Below are positions 52,799 through 61,680 of a stretch of 62,455 nucleotides of DNA, in pieces; position 1 is the first letter of the stretch, and every line of letters begins with the position of its first letter. Position numbers and translations under genes: made by a program. This DNA comes from an uncultured Aquimarina sp. (lineage in GTDB: Bacteria > Bacteroidota > Bacteroidia > Flavobacteriales > Flavobacteriaceae), in assembly GCA_947498705.1 (NCBI GenBank), contig CANMLW010000019.1, positions 1 through 62,455 on the forward strand, read 5' to 3'. The notes beneath the pieces are model-generated. The model did not search any database. It saw nothing but the letters and a program-made list of their open reading frames with translations, and was not told the DNA's origin.

Positions 52799-54367
52799 TT
52801 ATTTTGCAATATTAACCGCTCTGGTTTCTCTAATCACTGTTATTTTTACCTGACCAGGATACGTCATATCTGTTTGTATTTTTTGCGAAATTTCAAATGA
52901 TAAGCTTGCTGCTTTTTCATCATTTACCTTTTCACTCTCTACAATAACTCGTAACTCACGCCCTGCTTGTATCGCATACGCCTTCTTAACACCTTCAAAC
53001 CCAAATGCAATTCCTTCAAGATCTTTTAATCGCTGTATGTATGAATCTAACACCTGCCTTCTTGCTCCAGGTCTAGCACCACTTATCGCATCACATACCT
53101 GTACAATAGGAGAAATCAATGAAGTCATTTCTACTTCGTCGTGATGCGCTCCAATAGCATTACACACTTCTGGTTTTTCTCCGTATTTTTCTGCCCATTG
53201 CATCCCTAAAATAGCGTGAGGAACCTCTGTTTCTGTATCTGGCACTTTACCAATATCATGAAGCAATCCCGCTCGTTTAGCTAACTTTGGACTTAATCCT
53301 AACTCTGCAGCCATTACTCCACACAACTTTGCTACCTCTCTAGAGTGTTGCAATAGGTTTTGTCCGTAAGAAGATCGGTATTTCATCCTTCCCACAGTTT
53401 TTATCAATTCTGGATGCAATCCATGAATACCCAAATCAATAACGGTACGCTTACCGACCTCTATAATTTCTTCATTAATTTGTTTTCTAGTCTTTTTAAC
53501 AATCTCCTCTATTCGTGCAGGGTGAATCCTTCCATCGGTAACCAATTTATGCAATGATAGCCTGGCAACCTCACGTCTCACAGAATCAAAGCATGATAAT
53601 ATAATTGCTTCTGGCGTATCATCTACAATAATTTCTACTCCTGTTGCAGCTTCAATCGCTCTAATATTCCTTCCTTCTCTACCAATAATTCTACCTTTTA
53701 CATCATCGCTTTCTATATTAAACACAGAAACACAATTCTCGATCGCCTCTTCTGTACCTATTCGTTGGATCGTATTAATCACTACCTTTTTAGCCTCTTG
53801 TCTTGCAGTTAGCTTAGCCTCTTCGATCGTATCTTGTATCAGACCCATCGAATCTGTCTTTGCTTGTTCTTTTAGGGACTCTACTAATTGTTCTTTAGCT
53901 TCTTCTGCAGATAACCCAGATATCACCTCTAGTTGTTGCACCTGGCTTTTATGCAACTTTTTAAGCTCACTTCTTTTTTTCTCTAAATAATCTTTACGTT
54001 GGTCTTGTTCTTTTAACTTTTCAATAAGCTCTGTATTAAGCTTTTTATTTTTTGACAATTCATTCGAAACTTGTGATTCTTTATCTCTTGTCCTTTTTTC
54101 TGCCTCTGCAATTTTTTTGTCACGTGACAGGATCACTTTTTCATGTTCTGATTTAAGCTCGATAAATTTTTCTTTAGCCTGAAGGATTTTATCTTTTTTA
54201 ATTGTCTCTCCTTCACTCTTAGCATCTCTTACTATACTATCTGAAGTTTTCTTTGCATTTTTAATAATTTCGGACGCTTTACTTCGCTCCAGGACCTTTG
54301 CAATTATAAAACCTATAATTAGCCCCGCTATCCCGGCAACAATCAAAAACATACTATTATCATCCAT
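52799..54367 (-). CDS. rny: Ribonuclease Y
   Basis: 522 residues. An N-terminal transmembrane helix (about 6-24, MFLIVAGIAGLIIGFIIA) is followed by a long charged coiled coil (about 30-200), a KH domain (about 210-275, GRIIGREGRNIRAIEAATG), and an HD domain (about 335-430) with LLHDIGKVPDTE carrying the metal-binding His-Asp pair. The membrane-anchored endoribonuclease initiates mRNA decay. A probable 6S RNA and zapA/zapB-like genes lie upstream on the same strand. Confidence 0.96.
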   Translation of the reverse strand: MDDNSMFLIVAGIAGLIIGFIIAKVLERSKASEIIKNAKKTSDSIVRDAKSEGETIKKDKILQAKEKFIELKSEHEKVILSRDKKIAEAEKRTRDKESQVSNELSKNKKLNTELIEKLKEQDQRKDYLEKKRSELKKLHKSQVQQLEVISGLSAEEAKEQLVESLKEQAKTDSMGLIQDTIEEAKLTARQEAKKVVINTIQRIGTEEAIENCVSVFNIESDDVKGRIIGREGRNIRAIEAATGVEIIVDDTPEAIILSCFDSVRREVARLSLHKLVTDGRIHPARIEEIVKKTRKQINEEIIEVGKRTVIDLGIHGLHPELIKTVGRMKYRSSYGQNLLQHSREVAKLCGVMAAELGLSPKLAKRAGLLHDIGKVPDTETEVPHAILGMQWAEKYGEKPEVCNAIGAHHDEVEMTSLISPIVQVCDAISGARPGARRQVLDSYIQRLKDLEGIAFGFEGVKKAYAIQAGRELRVIVESEKVNDEKAASLSFEISQKIQTDMTYPGQVKITVIRETRAVNIAK

Positions 54368-54390
54368 AATTTTTATGAGTATTTATATAT

Positions 54391-54556
54391 AAAAAAAGCC
54401 CACACTAGTAAAGGTTCTGTATAAACTCTGTAAAAACAGGTTTAGGGCTAACAAATTGCTCAAGAATCCGCTCAAAGGCGGCGCGCTTTTACAATTTAAA
54501 CTCACCCTTTTTAATTAATTCTTGTTGAGTTTATCAAAATAACAACTAGTGCAGGC
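54391..54556 (-). ncRNA. ssrS: Probable 6S RNA (6S-Flavo type)
   Basis: Between zapA and rny the minus strand can fold into a rod closed by a 12-bp terminal helix: 54556-54545 (GCCTGCACTAGT) pairs with 54409-54398, with two G-U pairs, followed by a T7 tract (54397-54391). Internal hairpins TAAACTCA/TGAGTTTA and CCGC-CTTTGA-GCGG fit a long, interrupted helix. At ~165 bases this is the size of 6S RNA, which sequesters RNA polymerase. The zapA neighbour, also a hallmark in other phyla, supports the call. I could not run a covariance model, so ends are approximate. Confidence 0.7.
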
Positions 54557-54581
54557 AGTAACCTTATTTATTTTAAGAACG

Positions 54582-54872
54582 TCACGATAAATGATTATGT
54601 AACAGGTCGTTTAATTCACTTAACCTATTAGAAACAGTAATCATATCTTCATCTTTATCTATAGTCTTTTGTTCTACTTGTGAAGCAAACTGTAAGGCAC
54701 ACATTGCCAATACATCTTGCTTATCTCTAACTGCATAACTTTGCTCAAACTGCTTTATCATAGCTTCAATTTTCTTTGCCGCCTTACGCAATCCCTCTTC
54801 CTGATCCGGATTAATTGTTAAAGGATATACACGGTCTGCAATAGATAATTTTATTTTAAGCTTATCTCCCAT
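54582..54872 (-). CDS. zapA: Cell division protein ZapA
   Basis: 96 residues. The N-terminal half is the small alpha/beta globular domain (KIKLSIADRVYPLTINPDQEEGLRKAAKKIEAM) and the C-terminal half a coiled-coil helix, the ZapA layout. It stabilises FtsZ protofilaments at the division ring. It lies nine bases after the upstream coiled-coil gene, and the probable 6S RNA and rny follow on the same strand, an order I recall as frequent in Flavobacteriaceae. Confidence 0.92.
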   Translation of the reverse strand: MGDKLKIKLSIADRVYPLTINPDQEEGLRKAAKKIEAMIKQFEQSYAVRDKQDVLAMCALQFASQVEQKTIDKDEDMITVSNRLSELNDLLHNHLS

Positions 54873-54881
54873 ACATTTTAC

Positions 54882-55172
54882 TTATTCAGAAAGTTGCGAT
54901 ATGCACATATCAATCTCTCTTATCAAAGCATTTATTTTGAGCTTGGTTTCCCTCTTATGTTCGTCACTGCCTAGCATTGCATTTGCATTTTTGAGCGCAC
55001 TGAATTTTTCTTCCCATTGCCTTAATTGATCCATCTGAATTTCCGAATTAGATTCTAATTCTTCTATTTTCTCCTTAAGACTTGTATTTTGTTGCTTCAA
55101 TATTTCATATTTATGAAGCAGTTTACTTATCCTATTTTCAAGAGAATCAATAATTTCAATTAAATCACTCAT
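54882..55172 (-). CDS. ZapB-like coiled-coil protein
   Basis: 96 residues, almost all one long coiled coil (about 4-62, heptads such as LENRISKLLHKYEILKQQNTSLKEKIEEL) with a short helical tail. No signal peptide. Its position directly before zapA and its small coiled-coil build suggest a partner in Z-ring organisation, like ZapB, but sequence similarity in coiled coils is weak evidence. Confidence 0.75.
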   Translation of the reverse strand: MSDLIEIIDSLENRISKLLHKYEILKQQNTSLKEKIEELESNSEIQMDQLRQWEEKFSALKNANAMLGSDEHKRETKLKINALIREIDMCISQLSE

Positions 55173-55344
55173 TATAAATTCTACACAATACTTCGTTACA
55201 CAAAGTTAACATACCAATTGAAAAAACCCAATAGTTTTTTAAGTAATTTCATAACTTAACAACTCCTCTCTATTACTTCTATCTTTATCCTTATGAAAAT
55301 GAGATATTTTTGAAAACATCTTCTCAAAAATTATTGCTTACTAT

Positions 55345-55388
55345 AAAGGTCAAAAAGCAACTATAGTTGTAAATTCTATAGTTGCTTC
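55345..55388 (-). terminator. Terminator of the 55463-56032 lipoprotein gene
   Basis: An 11-bp stem AGCAACTATAG (55356-55366) with CTATAGTTGCT (55376-55386). On the minus strand it is followed by TTTTT. The rest of the 290-base gap (55173-55462) shows nothing else. Confidence 0.8.
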
Positions 55389-55462
55389 TTTCAAACTGGT
55401 ATATTATTTTTAATAAGGAAACAGTGCAGACTGCAAAAAATTCCAAATTACCTGGTTTTGAA

Positions 55463-56032
55463 CTATCGAACAGGTAAGTTTTTAAATGTTCTAGTCACAT
55501 AATCATTCCACCTTCTCATAATATTAGAACTAAAAGCCCAATATTGACCATCTGTAACTTCTATTGTAATATTAATTCTTCGATAGGCAAATAATGAAGT
55601 ACTCCAAATTGCTTCCTCTACATCTCGGTGTCTAATTTCTAGAAAAGTTTTCCCATTTTCTTTATAAACTGTTTGCGTAAAATTGCTGGTATCTACTGTT
55701 TCTCTCTTGGTGGTACCATCAAACTGTAATCCTTCTACTGTAAGTTTTCTGATATGTGTTGGGCCTACATGATATAAAAAATCATACCTAAAATCCCCTA
55801 TTTCAAATTTTACAGCATCCAGAATACCATTTGGAGTTCCTCCTACATACTTTATAAATGCTCCAGAATCTGTTTTTACCGACCATATCGGAGCATATAA
55901 AGATTTTGATTCTACTGCATCGGTTTCTTCTACAGATTGAATTTGTGCAGGTTCAAATTCTTCATCTTTTTCGCAAGAGGTAACTAAAAAAATCGATAAA
56001 ATAATTCCTAAAAAATAAATTTTGTTTTTCAT
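55463..56032 (-). CDS. Lipoprotein of unknown function
   Basis: 189 residues. The lipobox VTSC puts the lipid on C20. EKDEEFE follows, an acidic stretch typical of surface-exported flavobacterial lipoproteins. The mature part appears beta-rich (WSVKTDSGAFIKYVGG, FRYDFLYHVGP, RRINITIEVTDGQYWAFSS). No domain is recognised. It is a single gene with its own terminator, divergent from the M23 peptidase gene; nothing in the context gives a function. Confidence 0.75.
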   Translation of the reverse strand: MKNKIYFLGIILSIFLVTSCEKDEEFEPAQIQSVEETDAVESKSLYAPIWSVKTDSGAFIKYVGGTPNGILDAVKFEIGDFRYDFLYHVGPTHIRKLTVEGLQFDGTTKRETVDTSNFTQTVYKENGKTFLEIRHRDVEEAIWSTSLFAYRRINITIEVTDGQYWAFSSNIMRRWNDYVTRTFKNLPVR

Positions 56033-56276
56033 GTATTAAGTTTTTGGGTTAACATTCAAAACCCCAAAAGTATATTTCTAAAAAACTATTTTTGCTTCGA
56101 ATTGTATTAAGTGACATTTTAAATGTATAAACGGTAGTCTTTGTTTTATAAAAGGTTTTGGTCTCCCAGGCTAAAGAAATATTTTTAAAGTAAAAATTAT
56201 TTCTTCAAGTTATCCTAACAAAAAAATGAGTAGTTTTATCTAGAATAAACTTTTTATAAACAATTCACATCCTTTT

Positions 56277-57965
56277 ATGCGAAATTTTACAATTTTTGTA
56301 TTATTAGTTTTTTCTGTAAGCTACGGACAAAAAGATTCGGTTAAAGATGATTTTATTTCTCCTTTAGATATTCCAACAGTACTATCAGGAACCTTTGGTG
56401 AACTTAGATCTAATCATTTTCATTCTGGATTAGATTTGAAAACTAATGGTGAAGAAGGGCTTAATGTATATGCCGTGGCATCTGGTACTGTTACCAGAAT
56501 CAAAATCTCCCATAGAGGGTATGGAAAAGCTATATATATTGCTCATCCCAATGGTCATACAAGTGTGTATGCTCATTTACAAAAGTTTTCTCCAGAAATA
56601 GAAGCCTATGTTAAGAAGCGTCAATATGCAAAAGAATCGTATGAAATTGAGCTTTTTCCCAAATCAGGATCTTTACAAGTTAAACAGAAAGATATCATAG
56701 GTTATAGCGGCAATACAGGAGGTAGTTCTGGACCTCATTTGCACTTCGAAATTAGAGATTCCAGATCAAGACCAATGAATCCAATGCTTTTTGGAATGGA
56801 GGCAAAAGATACTCAAAAGCCAATTATAAAAGGGTTATGGGCCTATAGCATGGATAAAAATGCTCATATAAATGGGGCTCAGGGTCCTGTAAAACTAAAG
56901 GTAGCTTTACAACCAGACGGAAGTTTTAAAACAGAAACTATAAATGCCCTTGGGAAAATTGGTTTTGGAATTTCTACTATCGATAAACAGGATTTAGCAG
57001 CCAATAATAATGGAGTTTATACAATTACTACAGAAATAAATGGGCAAAAAAACCTTGAGTTTAAAATGGACCGGTTTTCTTTTGCAGAGACAAGGTATAT
57101 TAATCGACTTATTGATTATGCTACTTATAAAAAACATAGAAATAGAGTCACCAAACTTTTTGTAGAAAAAAACAATCCATTAACAGTCTTTAAAAATAAA
57201 GTAAATAATGGGTTTCTCTCTATAAAAGATACTTTTTCTTATAATTATGAAATACAGGTTAAAGATTTTAATGATAATACATCTGTGATTAAAATACCTA
57301 TAAAAGGGCAATCGTTAGATTCTATAATAAAAAAAGAAACTCCTAAATACTCAGAATTTGCAAATGCATCAGAAAATTACTCCTATAGCTCAGGTATTTT
57401 TGATCTGTTTATACCAAAAGGAAGTTTGTACGAAAATTCTTATTTGGACATTTCTGTTAAAGGTGAAATAGCAAAAATCCATAATAATAGGACACCATTA
57501 CATAAAAATATGACTTTGGTTTTTGATGTATCTCGTTATAATGAAGATGATAAGAAAAGATTATATATAGGGCGTATAAATGGTAGTAAACACCCCTCCT
57601 ATTTAAAAACCTATAAAAAAGGTAATAGATTTTCTGCAAGAACGCGTGTTTTTGCCTCCTATTCGTTATTTACGGACCACCAAAAACCTGTTATTTTACC
57701 GATTAATATTCCTGAAAAAAAATGGATTTCGAAAGAAACACATCTAAAAATTAAAATCGACGATGCTGAGTCTGGTATAAAGTATTATAAAGGAACCATC
57801 AACGGAAAATTTATATTATTGGAATATGATTATAAAACCGGAATGTTAGTTTATGATTTTAACGACAAAATAAATACTGATTCAGAAAATAATTTTAAAC
57901 TTGTGGTGTTAGATAATGTAGGCAATAAAACAACTTTTGAAACCACATTTTTTAGAAAACCTTAA
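56277..57965 (+). CDS. Exported M23 (LytM) family peptidase
   Basis: 562 residues. A signal peptide (1-17, ending VSYG) precedes an M23 domain (about 30-185) with the zinc ligands in NHFHSGLDLKT (HxxxD) and GPHLHFEIRD (HxH). The large C-terminal part (about 190-562) is beta-rich with repeats and a final Big-like stretch (DDAESGIKYYKGTINGK, VLDNVGNKTTF). The predicted role is periplasmic peptidoglycan endopeptidase or cell-wall remodelling factor. A TonB-receptor gene begins 14 bases downstream, so the two are co-transcribed. Confidence 0.9.
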   Translation: MRNFTIFVLLVFSVSYGQKDSVKDDFISPLDIPTVLSGTFGELRSNHFHSGLDLKTNGEEGLNVYAVASGTVTRIKISHRGYGKAIYIAHPNGHTSVYAHLQKFSPEIEAYVKKRQYAKESYEIELFPKSGSLQVKQKDIIGYSGNTGGSSGPHLHFEIRDSRSRPMNPMLFGMEAKDTQKPIIKGLWAYSMDKNAHINGAQGPVKLKVALQPDGSFKTETINALGKIGFGISTIDKQDLAANNNGVYTITTEINGQKNLEFKMDRFSFAETRYINRLIDYATYKKHRNRVTKLFVEKNNPLTVFKNKVNNGFLSIKDTFSYNYEIQVKDFNDNTSVIKIPIKGQSLDSIIKKETPKYSEFANASENYSYSSGIFDLFIPKGSLYENSYLDISVKGEIAKIHNNRTPLHKNMTLVFDVSRYNEDDKKRLYIGRINGSKHPSYLKTYKKGNRFSARTRVFASYSLFTDHQKPVILPINIPEKKWISKETHLKIKIDDAESGIKYYKGTINGKFILLEYDYKTGMLVYDFNDKINTDSENNFKLVVLDNVGNKTTFETTFFRKP

Positions 57966-57979
57966 AACACATTCATTTT

Positions 57980-60445
57980 TTGAAAAATCAATCCTTACTC
58001 TTCTTGACAATTCTACTGTTTATCAGTATCACTTCTATCTCTCAAACTGCTACATTAAAAGGTGTCGTATTAGATGAATTTAACACTCCCGTTTCTGGAG
58101 CGAATATCTCTTGTGATGGAACAGGAACACAATCGAATAAAAACGGAGTTTATGAGATAAGCATTATCGCAAACAAAGAAGTATCTGTAACGGTATCTCA
58201 TATTAGTTTTAAAAACATACAATTTACTATCAAACTTGATGAAAATCAGGAGTATGAATTGAATCCTATATTAAAACCAGATATTGAACAAATAAGTGAA
58301 GTTGTTATATCTGGACGAGAGCGAAAGGTTGTCGAAGGTATTACCACTTTGGATCCAGAAACTATCAGAACTACACCATCTGCCAATGCTGGTGTAGAAG
58401 GGCTTCTTAAAAGTTTACCAGGAGTAAGTTCTAATAATGAATTAAGTACACAATACTCTGTTAGAGGAGGAAATTATGATGAAAACCTAGTTTATGTAAA
58501 TGAAATAGAGGTCTACCGACCTTTTTTGGTGAGATCAGGACAACAAGAAGGGCTAAGTTTTCTTAATACCGATCTGGTTCGTAGTGTAGATTTTTCTGCA
58601 GGTGGATTTCAGGCTAAATACGGTGATAAACTTTCTTCGGTTTTGGACATTACCTATAAAAGGCCTACTCGACTTGGTGCAACTGCAGATTTAAGTCTTT
58701 TGGGAGGAAGTATCTCTGCAGAAGGAATTTCAAAAAATAAAAAAATAGCCGCCATTATGGGGGTTCGTTACAGAGATAACAGTCTACTGGTAGAATCAAA
58801 AAATACAGAAACAAATTTCAGACCTAGGTTTGCAGATGTACAAACCTATATTTCCTATAATATTACCGATAAGTTTGAGCTTGGTTTTTTGGGTAATATA
58901 GCCCTTAACACTTATGATTATGAACCTATAAGTCAACAAGTAAATTTTGGAACTCTACAGACTGTACAGGCATTAACGGTTCAATACCAAGGGCAAGAAA
59001 AAGACCGATATGAAACCTATTTTGGAGCTTTTAAAGGCACCTATAGCCCTAATGAGTTTCTTACGCTAAAACTTATTGCTTCTGGATACCATACCAAAGA
59101 ACAGGAGCATTATGATATTCTTGCTGCGTATTCGTTAGGGAGTGTAAATACTGATATTGGAAGTGATGGCGTTGGTGAAGTAGAGTTTAGTAGAGGAATT
59201 GGGTCTCAATTAACACATGCGAGAAATGATTTGGATGCTTTAATTTTTAATGTCGAACACAAAGGAACATATACCAAAACAGATCATCAATTTGATTGGG
59301 GACTAAAATACACATCTGAAGATATAAGAGACAGACTTCAAGAATATGAAATTATCGATTCTGTCGGTTTTTCGATTAGACCACCAGTATCAGACTTTAT
59401 AAACGATCAACCTTACACTCCTAATACCAGCCCGATTGTACCTTTTACGAATATTAGAGCCACTAATAGTGCCGTTATAGACCGAATTTCTGGCTATGCG
59501 CAGCACAGTCTTCGTACTACTATCAAAGAAAATGAATTATGGGTAAATACTGGTGTTAGGTATCATAGTTGGCGAGTATCTGGAGATAATATTCGTACAT
59601 ATTCGCAAACCGTTTTTAGCCCTAGAGCACAAATTGCATTAAAACCCAATTGGAAATCTGAAATGATTTTTAGATTATCTGGAGGTTTATATCATCAACC
59701 TCCTTTCTATAGAGAATTAAGAGATTCTTTGGGAGTAGTAAGACCAGAGGTAAAAGCGCAACAATCTGCACATTTTGTATTGGGGAATGATTTTAGTTTT
59801 TCTATGTGGAATCGTCCTTTTAAACTTACAACAGAACTATATTTCAAACAACTTTCTGATGTAAACCCTTATACAATAGAAAATGTAAGGATTCGGTACC
59901 GAGCCAGAAATAATGCCAAAGCTTATGCGCAAGGAATAGATTTTAGACTTAATGGAGAGTTTGTTCCAGGTACAGAAAGTTGGGTAAGTTTGGGATATTT
60001 AAAAACAGAAGAAAATATTGACAATAGAGGTTACATTTCAAGGCCAACAGACCAACGATTAAAAATTGGAGTGTTGTTTCAAGATTATGTCCCCACCATA
60101 CCTAATTTAAAAATGTACCTTAATATGATTTATCAAACTGGAGTTCCTGGTGGTTCCCCCAGTTATGCGGATCCTTATAATTTTCAAAGAAGGTTACGCG
60201 ATTATAGGAGAGCAGATTTAGGAATTTCATATGTTGTTGTCGATAAAAATAAACGATTAAAAGAAGGTCATTTTCTAAATAAATTTAGAGAACTCTACCT
60301 GGGATTCGAGATCTACAATATCTTCAATAACCAAAATGCTATTACTAATACATTTGTTAGAGATGCAGCTACCCGTATTCAATATGCTATCCCAAATTAT
60401 TTGACACCACGGGTATTTAATGCTAGAATTGGTATGAAATTTTAG
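57980..60445 (+). CDS. TonB-dependent receptor with carboxypeptidase-like N-terminal domain
   Basis: 821 residues from a TTG start (MKNQSLLFLTILLFISIT), which gives a well-formed signal peptide ending SISQ; no nearby ATG does. A carboxypeptidase-regulatory-like domain (about 22-110) is followed by a plug (TTPSANAGVEGLLKSLPGVS, YSVRGGNYDENLVYVNEIE) and a beta barrel ending VFNARIGMKF with terminal Phe. It is not SusC-like: no SusD follows. The substrate is unknown. Pairing with an M23 peptidase gene suggests a co-regulated envelope function. Confidence 0.9.
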   Translation: MKNQSLLFLTILLFISITSISQTATLKGVVLDEFNTPVSGANISCDGTGTQSNKNGVYEISIIANKEVSVTVSHISFKNIQFTIKLDENQEYELNPILKPDIEQISEVVISGRERKVVEGITTLDPETIRTTPSANAGVEGLLKSLPGVSSNNELSTQYSVRGGNYDENLVYVNEIEVYRPFLVRSGQQEGLSFLNTDLVRSVDFSAGGFQAKYGDKLSSVLDITYKRPTRLGATADLSLLGGSISAEGISKNKKIAAIMGVRYRDNSLLVESKNTETNFRPRFADVQTYISYNITDKFELGFLGNIALNTYDYEPISQQVNFGTLQTVQALTVQYQGQEKDRYETYFGAFKGTYSPNEFLTLKLIASGYHTKEQEHYDILAAYSLGSVNTDIGSDGVGEVEFSRGIGSQLTHARNDLDALIFNVEHKGTYTKTDHQFDWGLKYTSEDIRDRLQEYEIIDSVGFSIRPPVSDFINDQPYTPNTSPIVPFTNIRATNSAVIDRISGYAQHSLRTTIKENELWVNTGVRYHSWRVSGDNIRTYSQTVFSPRAQIALKPNWKSEMIFRLSGGLYHQPPFYRELRDSLGVVRPEVKAQQSAHFVLGNDFSFSMWNRPFKLTTELYFKQLSDVNPYTIENVRIRYRARNNAKAYAQGIDFRLNGEFVPGTESWVSLGYLKTEENIDNRGYISRPTDQRLKIGVLFQDYVPTIPNLKMYLNMIYQTGVPGGSPSYADPYNFQRRLRDYRRADLGISYVVVDKNKRLKEGHFLNKFRELYLGFEIYNIFNNQNAITNTFVRDAATRIQYAIPNYLTPRVFNARIGMKF

Positions 60446-60532
60446 TGGTTAAATTAAAAATTTAAATCTATTTGAAAAGTAGTTATAAGATTTTCATAAG
60501 TATAAAACAGGTTTATCATATTACCAGAACAT

Positions 60533-60570
60533 TGTAAAAAAAGAGTGCCTCAACATTTAAGACACTCTTC
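60533..60570 (-). terminator. Terminator of the lectin gene
   Basis: A stem AAGAGTG (60541-60547) with CACTCTT (60563-60569), extendable inward. On the minus strand it is followed by a run of at least seven T. It lies 57 bases after the lectin stop. Confidence 0.85.
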
Positions 60571-60626
60571 CTTGATACAAGTCAATTAGGCAATAAATCT
60601 TCTTGCCTTAACATGGGTTATGTTTT

Positions 60627-61457
60627 TTAAGAAGCAGTTTTAGAAAGCACATTTGCAGATATTGTAGCTTTCACCCCTATTGGACCTTCTCCAATATAAG
60701 TCATTTCTCCCGTAAAATTCTTACCCTCATCTTTAGAGGAAATTTTTAATTGAATAGCATTTTGGTTTACTCTACCTCCAATTACCAAATTACCACCAGG
60801 ATGCCAAGGTGCTGTTGACCCTCCCCATTGGTTTTCGGCTGCATAATTGTTTCCATTTGTTTGGACTGCTCTAAATCCTATCGGACCTTCTCCTGCATAG
60901 GTCATGGTACCCGAAAAGGTCTTTCCGCCGTCTTTTGATTGAATATCGTATGCGATTGGGTTTTGATTTTCTCTAGCCCCTAAAACAAATGTTCCTCCTT
61001 GATGCCACGGAGCACTTGATCCACCCCATTGGTTTTCTACAGAGTAACTACTTCCTGGTGTTTCTTTTCCTTTAAACCCAATAGGTCCTTCTCCTGCATA
61101 TGTCATAGTACCTTCTAGATCAGCCCCATTATTTACAGACTCAACTTTTAATTGTACTACATTTTGCCCATCTCGTCCACCAATAATCCAGTTTCCGCCT
61201 GGATGCCATGGTGCAGTAGATCCTCCCCACTGATTTTCTACCGCATAATTGTTTCCTACTATTTGAGTAGCTCTAAATCCAATCGGTCCCTCACCCTCAT
61301 AGGTCATTGTACCCGAAAATGTTTTTCCTCCGTCTCCAGAGTTAATTAAAATTTCAGTAACATTTTGGTTGTCTCTGCCGCCTAGAACCCATGTTCCTCC
61401 AGCATGCCAAGGAGCGCTAGAGCCCCCCCATTGATTTTGTACTTGAAAAATTGCCAT
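60627..61457 (-). CDS. OAA-family (high-mannose-binding) lectin, four repeats
   Basis: 276 residues built from four ~67-residue repeats starting at about residues 4, 71, 138 and 205. Each has NQWGGS(S/T)APWHxGG, GxRxNQN and GxMTYxGEGPIG. This is the hallmark of the Oscillatoria agardhii agglutinin family (OAA, PFA, Myxococcus MBHA), beta-barrel lectins that bind high-mannose glycans. W10, W77, W144 and W211 recur every 67 residues. Repeats 1/3 and 2/4 are most alike, pointing to duplication of a two-repeat ancestor. No signal peptide is present, as in other members. It has its own terminator. The role (defence, aggregation or prey recognition) is unknown. Confidence 0.95.
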   Translation of the reverse strand: MAIFQVQNQWGGSSAPWHAGGTWVLGGRDNQNVTEILINSGDGGKTFSGTMTYEGEGPIGFRATQIVGNNYAVENQWGGSTAPWHPGGNWIIGGRDGQNVVQLKVESVNNGADLEGTMTYAGEGPIGFKGKETPGSSYSVENQWGGSSAPWHQGGTFVLGARENQNPIAYDIQSKDGGKTFSGTMTYAGEGPIGFRAVQTNGNNYAAENQWGGSTAPWHPGGNLVIGGRVNQNAIQLKISSKDEGKNFTGEMTYIGEGPIGVKATISANVLSKTAS

Positions 61458-61487
61458 TTTTATTTGGTTTTAAGAATTAAACATACT

Positions 61488-61495
61488 CAAATTTA
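61488..61495 (-). promoter_or_regulatory. Candidate -7 element for the lectin gene
   Basis: Minus-strand TAAATTTG (61495-61488) fits TAnnTTTG and lies 30 bases before the lectin ATG. No clear TTG is found 17-20 bases upstream, so the assignment is tentative. Confidence 0.35.
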
Positions 61496-61605
61496 CAAAT
61501 ATGCATTGGCTTTTCATATACGTATAAACACCTGATTATAGGGAACTTTCCCTATTCTAAGTCGTTATTTTTTACTTCAAAATTGGATAAAAAGGTTTGA
61601 ACAGA

Positions 61606-61646
61606 ATAAAAGTAAGGTTAGTACATATTGTTTACTAACCTTACTT
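61606..61646 (-). terminator. Terminator of the PKD/T9SS gene
   Basis: A perfect 14-bp stem AAGTAAGGTTAGTA (61610-61623) with 61633-61646, followed on the minus strand by TTTT. It lies 34 bases beyond the stop codon. Confidence 0.85.
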
Positions 61647-61680
61647 CGACTTAACACTAACTCAACTATAAAAATTATTG

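Noticed and set aside
60627..61457. Regular ~200-base repeats, considered as a CRISPR-like or tandem DNA array
   Set aside because: The spacing is 67 codons and the repeats lie in one continuous frame coding for lectin modules.
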